Shown here: one piece after another, positions 45,522 to 54,606 of the stretch
Layout of the letters: every line of letters starts with the position of its first letter
Numbering within the stretch: position 1 is the first letter of the stretch
From: Alcaligenaceae bacterium
GTDB taxonomy: Bacteria; Pseudomonadota; Gammaproteobacteria; Burkholderiales; Burkholderiaceae_B
Reading direction: 5' to 3'
Assembly: GCA_013416395.1 (NCBI GenBank)
Contig: JACCEP010000005.1
Location: forward strand, 124,001-188,000
DNA: 64,000 bases
Made by a program: the position numbers and the translations under genes
The notes under the pieces: model-generated
Database searches by the model: none
Seen by the model: only the letters and a program-made list of their open reading frames with translations
What the model was told of the DNA's origin: nothing

Positions 45522-47303
45522 ATGACAGATAAAAAAACCGAGCTTCAACCAACACCATCTTCCGCACCGGGCATGACTCCGGTCGAAACGCAGTCGGGCG
45601 CCGATAGTGCTGTGTCCAAGAACGAAAGACCGGCAGACAGCATAAACCGCGCTAACACGTCATCCGATACGTCGGCTGCCGGCAAACCGAGTGCAGCCAC
45701 AACGGGCTCTGGCGTATCCGGGCCCGGCGTCACGTCCAAAACATCTTCCCCCTCGGGGAGTCGTACAGCATCAGGTGGCAGTGGCGGCCCTGGGACGCCT
45801 GGTGGCCTTTCTGCCTCCTCACCCTCCAAACCATCTCGTCAGCGCAGCATTACAGGGCCTGTGCTCGTGGTTGTGGTGCTACTGGCGCTGGTTATGGCAG
45901 CGGCCTGGTGGTACCAACGTCAAGAATTCCTGCGTACGTCGACCGAGCTCCAGAGCCAGGTGCGGCGTAGCGCCGACCAAGCCAGTCAGGCCGCTGAACA
46001 AGCGCGTCAGGCGCTGGCCAAGGTCGAACAACAGGCCCGTAAAATGGCCTCGTTAGAACAAGCCGTCGATGCCGCACGTGATCAATCAGATGGCCTGGAA
46101 CGCGCATTCCAGACGCTGACCGACAGTGGCTCCGAACTGGTGTTGCTTAATGATATCGAGCATTTGCTCACTATCGCTCAGCAGCAGTTGCAGTTAAGCG
46201 GCAATATTGCCAATGCCATCATCTCGCTCGAAACCGCCCAGGCTCAGCTTGCCCGAGCAAATCGTCCCGGCCTGGCATCGTTGCAACAAACTATTAATGG
46301 TGATCTCGATCACCTGCGCGCTGCCACCACCGTTGACATCGCCATGCTGTCGTCGCAGCTTGATGAACTAGGGCAGCTGGTCAGCAGTGCGCCTTTGCTT
46401 ATGCCTGACGACGCAGCACCTGAGCCGTTAGATCACACATCTGCGTCAGCGGCGTCGCAAGCAGCCGACAATGGCAGCGAAGCACCTGTTGACCCTGATG
46501 CGCCATGGTGGAAAAAAAGCATGCACGTGGCTTCAACATGGTCGCGCGAAGCATGGTCAGCCATTGGTCAAGACCTTGGGCAATTCATTGCTGTGCGCAG
46601 GGTCGATGACACGACGGCATTGTTGATGTCTCCCGAACAGTCTGCACGCTTCCGCGAAAATTTGCGCATGCGTATTATGACGGCACAGCTCGCCCTTATG
46701 ATGCGACAGCCCAAAATCTGGCAAACTGAAACGGCAGCGTTGGTGCAAGCCATAGAAACCCGGTTCGACCAGCAAGCACCGCAAAGCCGCAGGGCGGTCA
46801 AGCTGGCACGCCAATTTGCTGACACATCTATTGCTGTGCCCGTGCCTAATGTCGACAACAGCCTGCAGGCTGTTCAAACCTTGCGAGATCAGAAAAGCAA
46901 GTCTGAGCGTTTGGGCACCGGCGCGCCTGAAACTGACCAGTCTGGTACTGACAACGCGAATGGGGCTGCACCGAGCTCCAGCCCCCGTGGTGCAGCAGAT
47001 AATGTAGGCACAACAGGTGCACATACACATCCTGCGACGCCAGGGGATCAAACGGCAACCACACCCTCGGCGTCGACCACATCTCCCACTGCTAAGCAGC
47101 CTGCGGCCAGCGAAGCTCGCCCTCAGCCTGACACCAGTGCACCTGCGCAAAATGACGGTTCTGTGACGAGCGATGCTTCAACGACTGAAGTGGCGCCCGC
47201 TGCAGGCGCAGCCGCCGATACCGATACGTCTGTGTCTGCGCTGCTCGGCGTGTCCGCCCGGTTGGTGGCTGGCACGACACCCTTGTTCGCGTTGCAGGGG
47301 TAA
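45522..47303 (+). CDS. hemX: HemX-type membrane protein, uroporphyrinogen methyltransferase-like
   Basis: A 593-residue protein of the HemX family. The first 105 residues are Ser/Gly/Pro-rich and cytoplasmic; one membrane helix follows (TGPVLVVVVLLALVMAAAWW). A coiled coil (about 145-200, QASQAAEQARQALAKVEQQA) leads to the HemX domain with EHLLTIAQQQLQLSGNIANA and the RVDDTTALLMSPEQ segment. The C-terminal 150 residues are again Ala/Thr/Ser-rich, making the protein longer than E. coli HemX (about 390). Methyltransferase activity is unproven for this family. Confidence 0.9.
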   Translation: MTDKKTELQPTPSSAPGMTPVETQSGADSAVSKNERPADSINRANTSSDTSAAGKPSAATTGSGVSGPGVTSKTSSPSGSRTASGGSGGPGTPGGLSASSPSKPSRQRSITGPVLVVVVLLALVMAAAWWYQRQEFLRTSTELQSQVRRSADQASQAAEQARQALAKVEQQARKMASLEQAVDAARDQSDGLERAFQTLTDSGSELVLLNDIEHLLTIAQQQLQLSGNIANAIISLETAQAQLARANRPGLASLQQTINGDLDHLRAATTVDIAMLSSQLDELGQLVSSAPLLMPDDAAPEPLDHTSASAASQAADNGSEAPVDPDAPWWKKSMHVASTWSREAWSAIGQDLGQFIAVRRVDDTTALLMSPEQSARFRENLRMRIMTAQLALMMRQPKIWQTETAALVQAIETRFDQQAPQSRRAVKLARQFADTSIAVPVPNVDNSLQAVQTLRDQKSKSERLGTGAPETDQSGTDNANGAAPSSSPRGAADNVGTTGAHTHPATPGDQTATTPSASTTSPTAKQPAASEARPQPDTSAPAQNDGSVTSDASTTEVAPAAGAAADTDTSVSALLGVSARLVAGTTPLFALQG

Positions 47304-47306
47304 GCC

Positions 47307-48827
47307 ATGAAAGCCTTAATCTGGACAATTCTCGTTTTTATTGCTGCTGTTGCACTGGCACTGGTGTTGCGCGAGCATAGCGGCAACGTACTCATCATTG
47401 CACAACCATGGCGCATTGAGCTCTCACTGACGCTGGCTGTGCTCTTGCTGCTGGCCCTCTTTATTATTTTGTACGTATGCCTGCGGGTTCTGGCATGGAT
47501 TAGCGGCGGCCCCGAGCGCTTCCGTTCGTGGCGTAGCGTGAGGGCACAGGAGCGTGATCATGAGCTGCTTGAAAGTGGATGGATCAAAATTCTTGAGGGG
47601 CGTTATACCGAAGCCGAGAAAGATCTCTCAAAATTACTGGGCCGCACGCGCTCAGGTGGCAGAAAAGTATTGGCAGGCCTGGCGTCTGCCCGTGCCAACC
47701 ATCATCTGGGTGAATACGGCCGCCGTGACGATGCACTAGCGCTGGCTAAAACAAGCGCGGCAGGCAACCCAAGGCTGGGTGAGGCCACAGCTATTGTTGC
47801 CGCCGAAATGTGTCTTGACCAAAACCGTCCGCAAGAGGCGCTAGAGTTACTAAAGCCCCTGCAAGACGCCAGTTCACGGTATTTTCATGCTACAAAACTG
47901 TTGCTTCAAGCCCATCTTCAGCTGCATAACCACGACCGCGTCTACGAGCTGACACGCGTTCTGGCTCGCCGCGGCGTCATCGACAAAGCCGAGGCTGCAC
48001 AGCTCATAGAAACGTCTGCGGCGGCGCGCCTTCGTGATGGTGGGGTTGAAGGCTTCAAGAGCATTTGGGGTGATCTCAAGGCTGACGAGCGTACCTTGCC
48101 CGATATTGCGTTGGCGGCAGCTACCATACAAACGGGGCAGGGCAATTATGACGAGGCCTCCCGTATCTTTGAGGCGGCGCTTAACATTAAGCCTGAATCG
48201 CGCCTGCTAAGCGCCTATGCGCAATGCCCTCCTGAGCAGGTGGCCCGGCGTCTCAGCAAGGCCGAAGGCTGGGTTAAAAGCCATCCCAATGACCCCGCGC
48301 TGCTGTCGGCGCTGGGTAAGCTTTGCCTTACCGGTGAGCTGTGGGGGCAAGGCGAACGCTATCTGCTGCGCAGCATGAAGCTACGCAGCGATATGCGTAT
48401 TCATGCGCTGCTAGGTACCCTTTATGACCGTCTGGGTCGTACAGACGATGCCATGAAACACTGGCGTCTGGCGGCAGGAGTGGTTGGTGCGCTGCCCGTG
48501 CTTCCAGCTAACAAAGCGCTGCCAGCCGCTGATACTCGTGGCGATCCGACAATGGTCGAAGCAGGAAAAGTTGGCCGCATGGGTTTTTCACACGATTACG
48601 TCGTGCCCATGGCGGCAAGCGCTGCCGACTTTATCATGGATGATGATACTAAAATCCCCGAGCCGTCTGCACCGCATGACAAAGTGCCACCTGCTGGTGG
48701 GGCGGGGGGGGGTACCGCCAAAAACGACACCGCTGATTTTGATGAATATTTCGACAGTGCGCCCATTCCTGGTGTCGATCTGTCACAAACGTCTGATCGT
48801 CCTCGTAGCGGTTCCGGACGAGACTGA
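47307..48827 (+). CDS. hemY: HemY-family heme-biosynthesis-associated TPR protein
   Basis: A 506-residue inner-membrane protein with two N-terminal helices (LIWTILVFIAAVALALVLRE and LALFIILYVCLRVLAWI), then about 330 residues of TPR-like helices with LLGRTRSGGRKVLAGLASAR, typical of HemY_N. In E. coli HemY lies in the same order after hemX; its role is structural or regulatory rather than enzymatic. The C-terminal 80 residues are acidic and disordered, including a Gly-rich stretch. Starts 3 bases after hemX, so coupled. Confidence 0.92.
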   Translation: MKALIWTILVFIAAVALALVLREHSGNVLIIAQPWRIELSLTLAVLLLLALFIILYVCLRVLAWISGGPERFRSWRSVRAQERDHELLESGWIKILEGRYTEAEKDLSKLLGRTRSGGRKVLAGLASARANHHLGEYGRRDDALALAKTSAAGNPRLGEATAIVAAEMCLDQNRPQEALELLKPLQDASSRYFHATKLLLQAHLQLHNHDRVYELTRVLARRGVIDKAEAAQLIETSAAARLRDGGVEGFKSIWGDLKADERTLPDIALAAATIQTGQGNYDEASRIFEAALNIKPESRLLSAYAQCPPEQVARRLSKAEGWVKSHPNDPALLSALGKLCLTGELWGQGERYLLRSMKLRSDMRIHALLGTLYDRLGRTDDAMKHWRLAAGVVGALPVLPANKALPAADTRGDPTMVEAGKVGRMGFSHDYVVPMAASAADFIMDDDTKIPEPSAPHDKVPPAGGAGGGTAKNDTADFDEYFDSAPIPGVDLSQTSDRPRSGSGRD

Positions 48828-48860
48828 TTTTTTCTCATTTACAGTAAGGCTGAAGCAAGC

Positions 48861-49397
48861 ATGAGCTTAGATCGAGTACCTGCCGGCGATAACGCGCCGG
48901 CCGAATTTAATGTTGTGGTCGAAATTCCCATGAATGCCGACCCGGTCAAGTATGAGGTTGATAAAGACTCTGGCACCGTGTTTGTTGACCGATTCTTGCT
49001 CACCGCCATGCACTATCCATGCAATTATGGCTACATTCCTCAGACTATCTCTGATGATGGTGACCCGGTCGACGTGCTGGTTCTTGCCCCTTTTGCCATT
49101 CAGGTTGGCGCAGTTATCCGTGCACGTGCTATTGGTGTGCTCAAAATGGAAGATGAAGCAGGCGGCGATGCCAAGCTTCTCGCGGTGCCGGTTGATAAAA
49201 TTTATCCGCCGTACCGCAATATAAAGACGCCACAAGACCTGCCTTCAGAAGAGCTTACCCGCATTCAACACTTTTTCGAACACTACAAAGATCTCGAAGC
49301 CGGCAAGTGGGTAAAAATGCAAGGCTGGGAAGGCCCTGAAGTCGCACTCAAAGAAATCTCCGAAAGTATTGCACGTTACCAAACTGGAGCAGCTTGA
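48861..49397 (+). CDS. ppa: Inorganic pyrophosphatase
   Basis: A 178-residue family I pyrophosphatase that hydrolyses PPi to drive biosynthesis. The active site is visible: KYEVDKDSGTVFVDR, the metal-binding DDGDPVDVLVLAP, and VDKIYPPYRNIKTPQDLP with the catalytic acidic residues. Length is that of bacterial hexameric enzymes. The stop codon abuts the ATG of the next gene. Confidence 0.97.
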   Translation: MSLDRVPAGDNAPAEFNVVVEIPMNADPVKYEVDKDSGTVFVDRFLLTAMHYPCNYGYIPQTISDDGDPVDVLVLAPFAIQVGAVIRARAIGVLKMEDEAGGDAKLLAVPVDKIYPPYRNIKTPQDLPSEELTRIQHFFEHYKDLEAGKWVKMQGWEGPEVALKEISESIARYQTGAA

Positions 49398-50102
49398 ATG
49401 GATACCGTTATCCCCTTTCCTGAGCAGCCTTCGCTCAAGGTTGCAAACTCGGCTTCTGTGTTTCCCGTGCGTCGCGTTTACTGTGTGGGGCGCAATTATG
49501 CCGAGCACGCTAAAGAAATGGGTTTCACGGGCCGTGAAGATCCATTCTTCTTTTGCAAGCCGGCTGACGCCTTGTTGCAGGTGGCTGACGGCGAAACCGG
49601 TCTAATGCCTTACCCGCAGCAAACCAGCAATCTGCATCATGAAGTTGAGTTGGTGGTTGCCTTAAGCGCGGGTGGTCGTCATCTCACACCCGAGCAGGCC
49701 CAAGCGTGTATTTGGGGCTATGCCATTGGGCTAGACATGACACGACGTGACCTGCAAGGCGAAGCCAAGAAGCAGGGGCGGCCATGGGAAGTTGGCAAAG
49801 CTTTTGATGATTCGGCCCCCATTGGTCCTTTGCATGCCCTTAGCGAGACGGGTGTACTGGAGTCTGGCAGCATCAGCCTGAACGTTAATGGTCAAGCTCG
49901 TCAGCACGGTAATCTGTCAGATTTGATATGGAGTGTTGCCGAATCACTCGCCTACCTCTCCAATTTGTTCGAACTAAAAGCGGGCGATCTTCTCTTTACG
50001 GGTACGCCCGAAGGCGTAGCTGCAGTTGTTGAAGGTGATGTAATGACGGCCGCCATTGAAGGTTTGGGCGAGTTGCGCGTTAAAGTAGGCGCCCCAGCCT
50101 AG
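49398..50102 (+). CDS. Fumarylacetoacetate hydrolase family protein
   Basis: A 234-residue FAH-fold enzyme. It contains VYCVGRNYAEHAKEMGF, HHEVELVVALS (metal-binding Glu-x-Glu), WGYAIGLDMTRRDLQGEAKK, KAFDDSAPIGPL and LLFTGTPEGVAAV. Members act as acylpyruvate hydrolases or oxaloacetate decarboxylases; the length (about 220-235) and the motif VGRNYAEHAKEM are closest to acylpyruvase/FAHD1-type proteins. It begins immediately after ppa (TGAATG), so the two are translationally coupled. Confidence 0.92.
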   Translation: MDTVIPFPEQPSLKVANSASVFPVRRVYCVGRNYAEHAKEMGFTGREDPFFFCKPADALLQVADGETGLMPYPQQTSNLHHEVELVVALSAGGRHLTPEQAQACIWGYAIGLDMTRRDLQGEAKKQGRPWEVGKAFDDSAPIGPLHALSETGVLESGSISLNVNGQARQHGNLSDLIWSVAESLAYLSNLFELKAGDLLFTGTPEGVAAVVEGDVMTAAIEGLGELRVKVGAPA

Positions 50103-50203
50103 GCAATTTACTGTACCGCAGGCCGATGATAAGGTGATTTTGTTGGCCTGCTGACGGTTTCGCCCATGTCGGCATCTCCGAATTGGCGAGGCACGTCGTA
50201 CCG

Positions 50204-50246
50204 TGCATGATGCTCTCCTGATCGTCAGACAGGAGAGCATCATGCA
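50204..50246 (+). promoter_or_regulatory. 17-bp perfect hairpin covering RBS and start of the Flp-like gene
   Basis: TGCATGATGCTCTCCTG (50204-50220) and CAGGAGAGCATCATGCA (50230-50246) pair perfectly around ATCGTCAGA. The right arm contains AGGAG and the ATG at 50242, so both would be hidden in the folded mRNA. TTTT follows the stem, so it can also be read as a terminator of the upstream ppa operon. Confidence 0.75.
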
Positions 50247-50532
50247 TTTTCGTCATCGTAATTACGCACAGCGTCGCAGGCACGGCCAACGCGGGCAGGC
50301 CATGTCCGAGTATTTAATCGTGGTCGCACTCGTGGCCGTCGCAGCCATCGCGGTCTACCAGTCTTTTGGCCAGGTTTTGCGTTCGCAAACTGCAGCCATG
50401 GCCCGTGAACTTGCGGGTGAAGACGGTTCCAGGCAGTCTCGTCAGGCGCGGGCAGCAGCCCAGTCTGCCGTCAAGCAAACAAATTCAAAAACACTCCAGT
50501 CGTTCACGGGTAACGCCAAGGGCGGCAAATAA
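50242..50532 (+). CDS. Flp-type pilin or pseudopilin
   Basis: A 96-residue protein with a basic leader (HFRHRNYAQRRRHGQRG) and the hydrophobic segment GQAMSEYLIVVALVAVAAIA. Cleavage after the Gly before Gln would place Glu-Tyr at +5/+6, as in Flp pilins. After the helix come about 50 polar residues rich in Gln, Arg, Ala, longer than in classical Flp pilins (about 60 aa in total). It opens the tad-like locus. The start at 50242 is inside the hairpin; a GTG at 50203 in the same frame is an alternative. Confidence 0.75.
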   Translation: MHFRHRNYAQRRRHGQRGQAMSEYLIVVALVAVAAIAVYQSFGQVLRSQTAAMARELAGEDGSRQSRQARAAAQSAVKQTNSKTLQSFTGNAKGGK

Positions 50533-51866
50533 TGGGGCGAGCCAGTGTGTTACCTGGCTCGCAAGCAGGGCAGGCGCTGGTGCTTGGCATGATTATGGTC
50601 GGCCTGCTTGCGGCGGCCATGTTGCGGTATGTCATGGTGGGCCAGGTTGCCACCGCCAAATCTCGTCAGTTCCATGCACTTGACGCCGCAGCATACAGCG
50701 GCGCACAAGTACAGGCGCGCGCGCTTAACATGCTTGCGTATATTAACCGGGCACATACCGGTCACCAGGTTGCCATGGCGCATCTGGTTACCCTGGGCTC
50801 CTGGTCGTTGCTGGGTGATGCGCAGGCCCGGCAGGTGGCCGTAGGCAACCCACCCCACTATTTGCTTGGCATGTTGTTTGGCCCTTCGCATGGGGCCGCT
50901 TATGCTGCTGCACGTCGTGCAGTGGGGCTTAAGCGCCTTGCAGCAACACAGGGTGAACTGGCTGCTGCCTATGCGTCACATGACAAAACCGTACGTGAGG
51001 TGCTGGTGGCAGTGCAGCACGAGATTGTGCGTGGATTGCCCGCTGTACGCGATCATGCCATACGCCACATACTTGCACGCAATTATCCCGAACTTCCTGA
51101 TGACTTCAGGTTTAACTTAAGTATAGATGCCGACGCCTGGCCCGGTTATGTCCAATTGCAGTCAGGGCAAGGCGCATTGCGGCAACTGGTTCGACAGGCG
51201 GCTGGCTTGTATGGTTTTCTTGGTCGGCGTCACCAAACCGGCTTTAATACCTGGGCCGTGCATCCGGTTTGCGCGGTATTGCGCCATCAGCTTCGACGTC
51301 GTGGCTCAACCTATCTTGATCGACAAGGTATCTGGCAGTCCGTAGACACTCAGTCATTTCATGCCCTGCGGTTCAACCGTTGGGTAGGGTGCTATTACCG
51401 CGAGTATCCAATGGGCTGGGGTTGGATTCCAGCCAGATCTTCCATACCGCTATCCCAACCACATGTTACCAATGCGCCCGAAAATTTCTCTAATCGTGAT
51501 TTTTGGCGCTGGGTTAGTGAGGCGACCAACTGGGACATTATCACGGGCACGGGTAACCCATTGGCCACCTCGCGTGCGGCATCTGCACGGCAACGCTGGC
51601 AGGGTGGTGGCTTGCCAGCGCACTTTGATACGTCTTCTACGGCAGCACGTCGACCTCTACTTTTTGCGCTAACACTAAGGCATCCAGGGCCAGAGGGGCT
51701 CTTAATCACCACGCAGGCGGCTGGCCAGAGCTTTTTTGCAAGACCTCATAGCCGCGCAGATGGTGGGCACGAGCGCGCCAATCTGTTTCATCCTTATTGG
51801 CAGGCCCGGTTGGCGTCGCATCCTGACGCGCCGGGCAATACCAGGTTTGGAGGGGTACATGAGTAA
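50532..51866 (+). CDS. TadG-like pilus assembly protein
   Basis: A 444-residue protein with one N-terminal membrane helix (AGQALVLGMIMVGLLAAAML) and a large periplasmic domain rich in His, Arg, Trp, with two to three cysteines (VHPVCAVLRHQ, WVGCYYRE). The N-terminal pattern matches putative Flp-pilus-assembly TadE/G-like proteins, but position +5 is not Glu, so processing by a prepilin peptidase is doubtful. The ATG overlaps the stop of the pilin gene (TAATG), so translation is coupled. Confidence 0.7.
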   Translation: MGRASVLPGSQAGQALVLGMIMVGLLAAAMLRYVMVGQVATAKSRQFHALDAAAYSGAQVQARALNMLAYINRAHTGHQVAMAHLVTLGSWSLLGDAQARQVAVGNPPHYLLGMLFGPSHGAAYAAARRAVGLKRLAATQGELAAAYASHDKTVREVLVAVQHEIVRGLPAVRDHAIRHILARNYPELPDDFRFNLSIDADAWPGYVQLQSGQGALRQLVRQAAGLYGFLGRRHQTGFNTWAVHPVCAVLRHQLRRRGSTYLDRQGIWQSVDTQSFHALRFNRWVGCYYREYPMGWGWIPARSSIPLSQPHVTNAPENFSNRDFWRWVSEATNWDIITGTGNPLATSRAASARQRWQGGGLPAHFDTSSTAARRPLLFALTLRHPGPEGLLITTQAAGQSFFARPHSRADGGHERANLFHPYWQARLASHPDAPGNTRFGGVHE

Positions 51867-52707
51867 CGGCAGCACATTTGGCAGGCAGTGGCACGCCGGT
51901 GGCCAAACCGGGGTTCTTCATCGTCAGGCCGGGCAGGCCATGGCAGAAGGCGTGGTGGTGTTTGGCTTGCTCCTTGCCTTCTTTGTGGCCACAGGCTGGT
52001 TGGGCAGGCTGCAAGACATAGCCATGACGGCACAGCATGCCAGCAGCCTTGCTGCGTTTATGGTTGCACGCAGTGACCACACGCCTCAACAGCATCGCGC
52101 TATCGTTCGGGCAGACAGGTTTTTTCTTGGCCAAGATGCTCAGCGTTGGCTTGATCTGCAAGGCCATTCTCTGGTGCATGGTGCGCATGCGCCGCACGTA
52201 TTGTCCGCACAATATGGCCAGTTACCGGCCCATGCTCAGCCAGGGGGTACGGGTACCTACGCCAGGGGGTTGCGGCATGACTGGGGCATGGGCAATCACT
52301 CTGTCGTGACGGCAACTGTGCGCATGCCCTGGCGCGGGCCCGGTGGTGTCATAACCCCCGTGAGTTCAGGTTCGAGCATTCAAGAGGCCACTACAAGCAT
52401 CCCTGATGATTCTACTGCTGGTTTGGCCAATGATAAATTTTTGCACCGTCACACTGTTCTGCTGGCGGGGGCCGGCCATGCGAGTCATGACGATGGTGTG
52501 GCTGCGCGCACAGGCCACTCTTGGTTCGCCTGGCGGCGCAGCGCTCAAGCTTCGCTACGCTTGGCTGAAAGAGTGAGTCGGGTGATGGAGCCCGTCGACG
52601 CAGCCTGGCATCGCCCATCTGTCACCACAGATTGGATCGCTCGGTGGGCGGGTAGGGTGCCCCGATCACATTTGACGTCTGCTGCGTCAAGCGCCTCAGC
52701 ACACTGA
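51859..52707 (+). CDS. TadE-like pseudopilin
   Basis: A 282-residue protein. After about 22 residues comes AGQAMAEGVVVFGLLLAFFV, a TadE-type pseudopilin segment with Glu at +5 after the Gly. The remainder is periplasmic, His/Ser/Gly-rich. The start at 51859 has GGAGG upstream and overlaps the previous stop by 8 bases; the longer frame from 51736 reads antisense-like sequence. Minor pilin or assembly protein. Confidence 0.7.
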   Translation: MSNGSTFGRQWHAGGQTGVLHRQAGQAMAEGVVVFGLLLAFFVATGWLGRLQDIAMTAQHASSLAAFMVARSDHTPQQHRAIVRADRFFLGQDAQRWLDLQGHSLVHGAHAPHVLSAQYGQLPAHAQPGGTGTYARGLRHDWGMGNHSVVTATVRMPWRGPGGVITPVSSGSSIQEATTSIPDDSTAGLANDKFLHRHTVLLAGAGHASHDDGVAARTGHSWFAWRRSAQASLRLAERVSRVMEPVDAAWHRPSVTTDWIARWAGRVPRSHLTSAASSASAH

Positions 52708-52709
52708 GC

Positions 52710-53561
52710 ATGCGTGCTGATATGTGTCGATTTTTACTCATACTGGCAGAGATAAGGGTTGTGCTGGTTCTTACACGGCTGTGGGCGGCATGGTTGTTCT
52801 GCGCACATGCCTTTCGTTATTTGGCCTCATGCGTGTTGCTATGGCTAGTACTTCTTCTCAGGGTTATTTGCCTGACATCCGGCTATGCGCTACTGTCTTT
52901 CGGTTCGGCCCACGCCGACGTGGCGTCACGTCTTAATACCATGCAGGTGCCAGGCCTTGTTTGGCAGCCTGTTCAGCCTATTGATGTGGCGGCCATTCCT
53001 TTGCATATAAAGCCGTTTACCGCAACGCAGTCGGTGGCCCGGGTGGCCGAAGCGCTGGCAGATCATCAAGACGTGTTCCAACGCATACTGGTATCGCCTG
53101 GGTTGGCCATACTTTCTGGGGTAAGCGAAGAAGCGCACTGGCTGGCCGAGATATGGCGCGTAAGCGAGCACGCAGAAAGCAGTGCCGGCCGGGTTTCTGT
53201 TCTGTCTTTTGCGGGCTTGCCAAACTTGCCAGTGGCAGACCACCACGCATACTCGTGGCTACCAACGCACGCTACCAAGCTTGCGCAATGGGGCGATGGC
53301 ACGGTAGGGCCACCCTCACGGGCTGCAGAGCTTGCGCGAGGCGTAATACAAACCCTTTATCGCATGCCTGCGTCGGCAGCTATTTCGCGTCATCAGCTTG
53401 CTTCACGCTTGCGTAGCCAAGGCTGGTCAGCATTGCTTCCTATGTCTTCGGAGTTGAGCGTCCAGTCGTGGCAACTATGGCAGCAACACGGCGAGGAGCT
53501 GTTTCTGTTCTTTCTGGATACGGCGCAGGGCTTCTTTCTCTATGTTCACCATACCCGATAA
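52710..53561 (+). CDS. Unrecognised protein of the tad-like locus
   Basis: A 283-residue protein with two N-terminal hydrophobic stretches (about residues 6-36 and 38-70) ending FGSAHADVASR, where a signal peptidase could cut after AHA. The periplasmic part has no cysteine and no familiar motif; near its end is WSALLPMSSELSVQSWQLWQ followed by a hydrophobic LFLFFLDTAQGFFLYVHH. It lies 2 bases after the TadE-like gene and 14 before cpaB, so it belongs to the operon. It is not one of the standard Tad components I know. Confidence 0.65.
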   Translation: MRADMCRFLLILAEIRVVLVLTRLWAAWLFCAHAFRYLASCVLLWLVLLLRVICLTSGYALLSFGSAHADVASRLNTMQVPGLVWQPVQPIDVAAIPLHIKPFTATQSVARVAEALADHQDVFQRILVSPGLAILSGVSEEAHWLAEIWRVSEHAESSAGRVSVLSFAGLPNLPVADHHAYSWLPTHATKLAQWGDGTVGPPSRAAELARGVIQTLYRMPASAAISRHQLASRLRSQGWSALLPMSSELSVQSWQLWQQHGEELFLFFLDTAQGFFLYVHHTR

Positions 53562-53575
53562 TCAGGAGGTCTCTT

Positions 53576-54595
53576 ATGCGGTTTTCGCGTATAAACCCTT
53601 CCTTGCTGGCGTTGACGCTTGCCATCGCCGCTGGCCTGTGTGCAGCCTGGGCGGCACGTCAATACTTGCATGGCCGTCAGTTGCAGCTTGAGGCGATCAG
53701 CAGGGTTGCCACCATTGACAGGCTGGTGGCGGCTATTGATCTGGAGGCCGGTACGGTACTTGAGCTTGACCATCTTGCAGTAAGGCCTTATCCAGAAGAG
53801 CTTGCTCCCAGCGATAGCTTGCCGCCAGACCGCCACACAGAACTCTTGGGGGCTGTGTTAAAGACGCCATTGCTGGCTGGGGATCTGCTGCTCCCCGTTC
53901 ACGCTGATGCGACCCACGATACGGCATTTTCTCGTGTACTTTCTGCTGGGCGTCGGGCGGTCACCATGCCTGTTGACGCCATCAACTCAGTTTCGGGGCT
54001 ACTTAAGCCTGGTGATCTGATTGATCTGTATGTATCTTTTGACCATCAACGGCGTCGCATTACCGCGCCGCTGCTGCAGGGTGTACTGGTGCTGGCAACC
54101 GGGACCAGTACCACGCAAGCCCCCGCAGCTGCCCACTATGCAGATGGCTATAGCACCATTACGCTTGATACCGCACCTGAAGATGCCGTAAAGCTTGTTG
54201 CTGCAAGGCAGGGCGGTACGCTTACCGCGGTGCTGCGCTCGCCGTCTGACGACGCGGCAACAACGGTTGCGGCTCGCGGCGATCTCGCTGGTTTGCTGGG
54301 CGTAAACAGGCCAGCGTCATCGGCATCGACCAAAGTGCGGGTCATTTATGGAAATACAGCCGTGCGTAATGTGCCGGCGCTGGTTCCAACCCCTGCAGGT
54401 GCGCAACAAGCGGGTGGTCTTTTCCAACTACCGCATGTTCCTCCACTGGCAAGCGCATGGATGCACGCTCCGACGGGTGCTGCCCCCTCATCTATACAAG
54501 ACGGGGTAGCAGCTTTGCATAAGCTTGCCCTTCAAGACGGCAATCAACACGAGACATGGGTTGATGATTCCGGCCATCTGGCAGATGTTGAATAA
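53576..54595 (+). CDS. cpaB: Flp pilus assembly protein CpaB/RcpC
   Basis: A 339-residue periplasmic protein anchored by an N-terminal helix (LLALTLAIAAGLCAAWAAR). The SAF domain (about residues 45-115) has VAAIDLEAGTVLELDHLAVR and LLAGDLLLPVH. The RcpC domain follows with GRRAVTMPVDAINSVSGLLK and PGDLIDLYVSF. CpaB links the inner-membrane platform to the secretin. AGGAGG lies 6 nt before the ATG at 53576; the frame extends to 53468 without a site. Confidence 0.88.
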   Translation: MRFSRINPSLLALTLAIAAGLCAAWAARQYLHGRQLQLEAISRVATIDRLVAAIDLEAGTVLELDHLAVRPYPEELAPSDSLPPDRHTELLGAVLKTPLLAGDLLLPVHADATHDTAFSRVLSAGRRAVTMPVDAINSVSGLLKPGDLIDLYVSFDHQRRRITAPLLQGVLVLATGTSTTQAPAAAHYADGYSTITLDTAPEDAVKLVAARQGGTLTAVLRSPSDDAATTVAARGDLAGLLGVNRPASSASTKVRVIYGNTAVRNVPALVPTPAGAQQAGGLFQLPHVPPLASAWMHAPTGAAPSSIQDGVAALHKLALQDGNQHETWVDDSGHLADVE

Positions 54596-54606
54596 AGGAT
54601 CAAATC

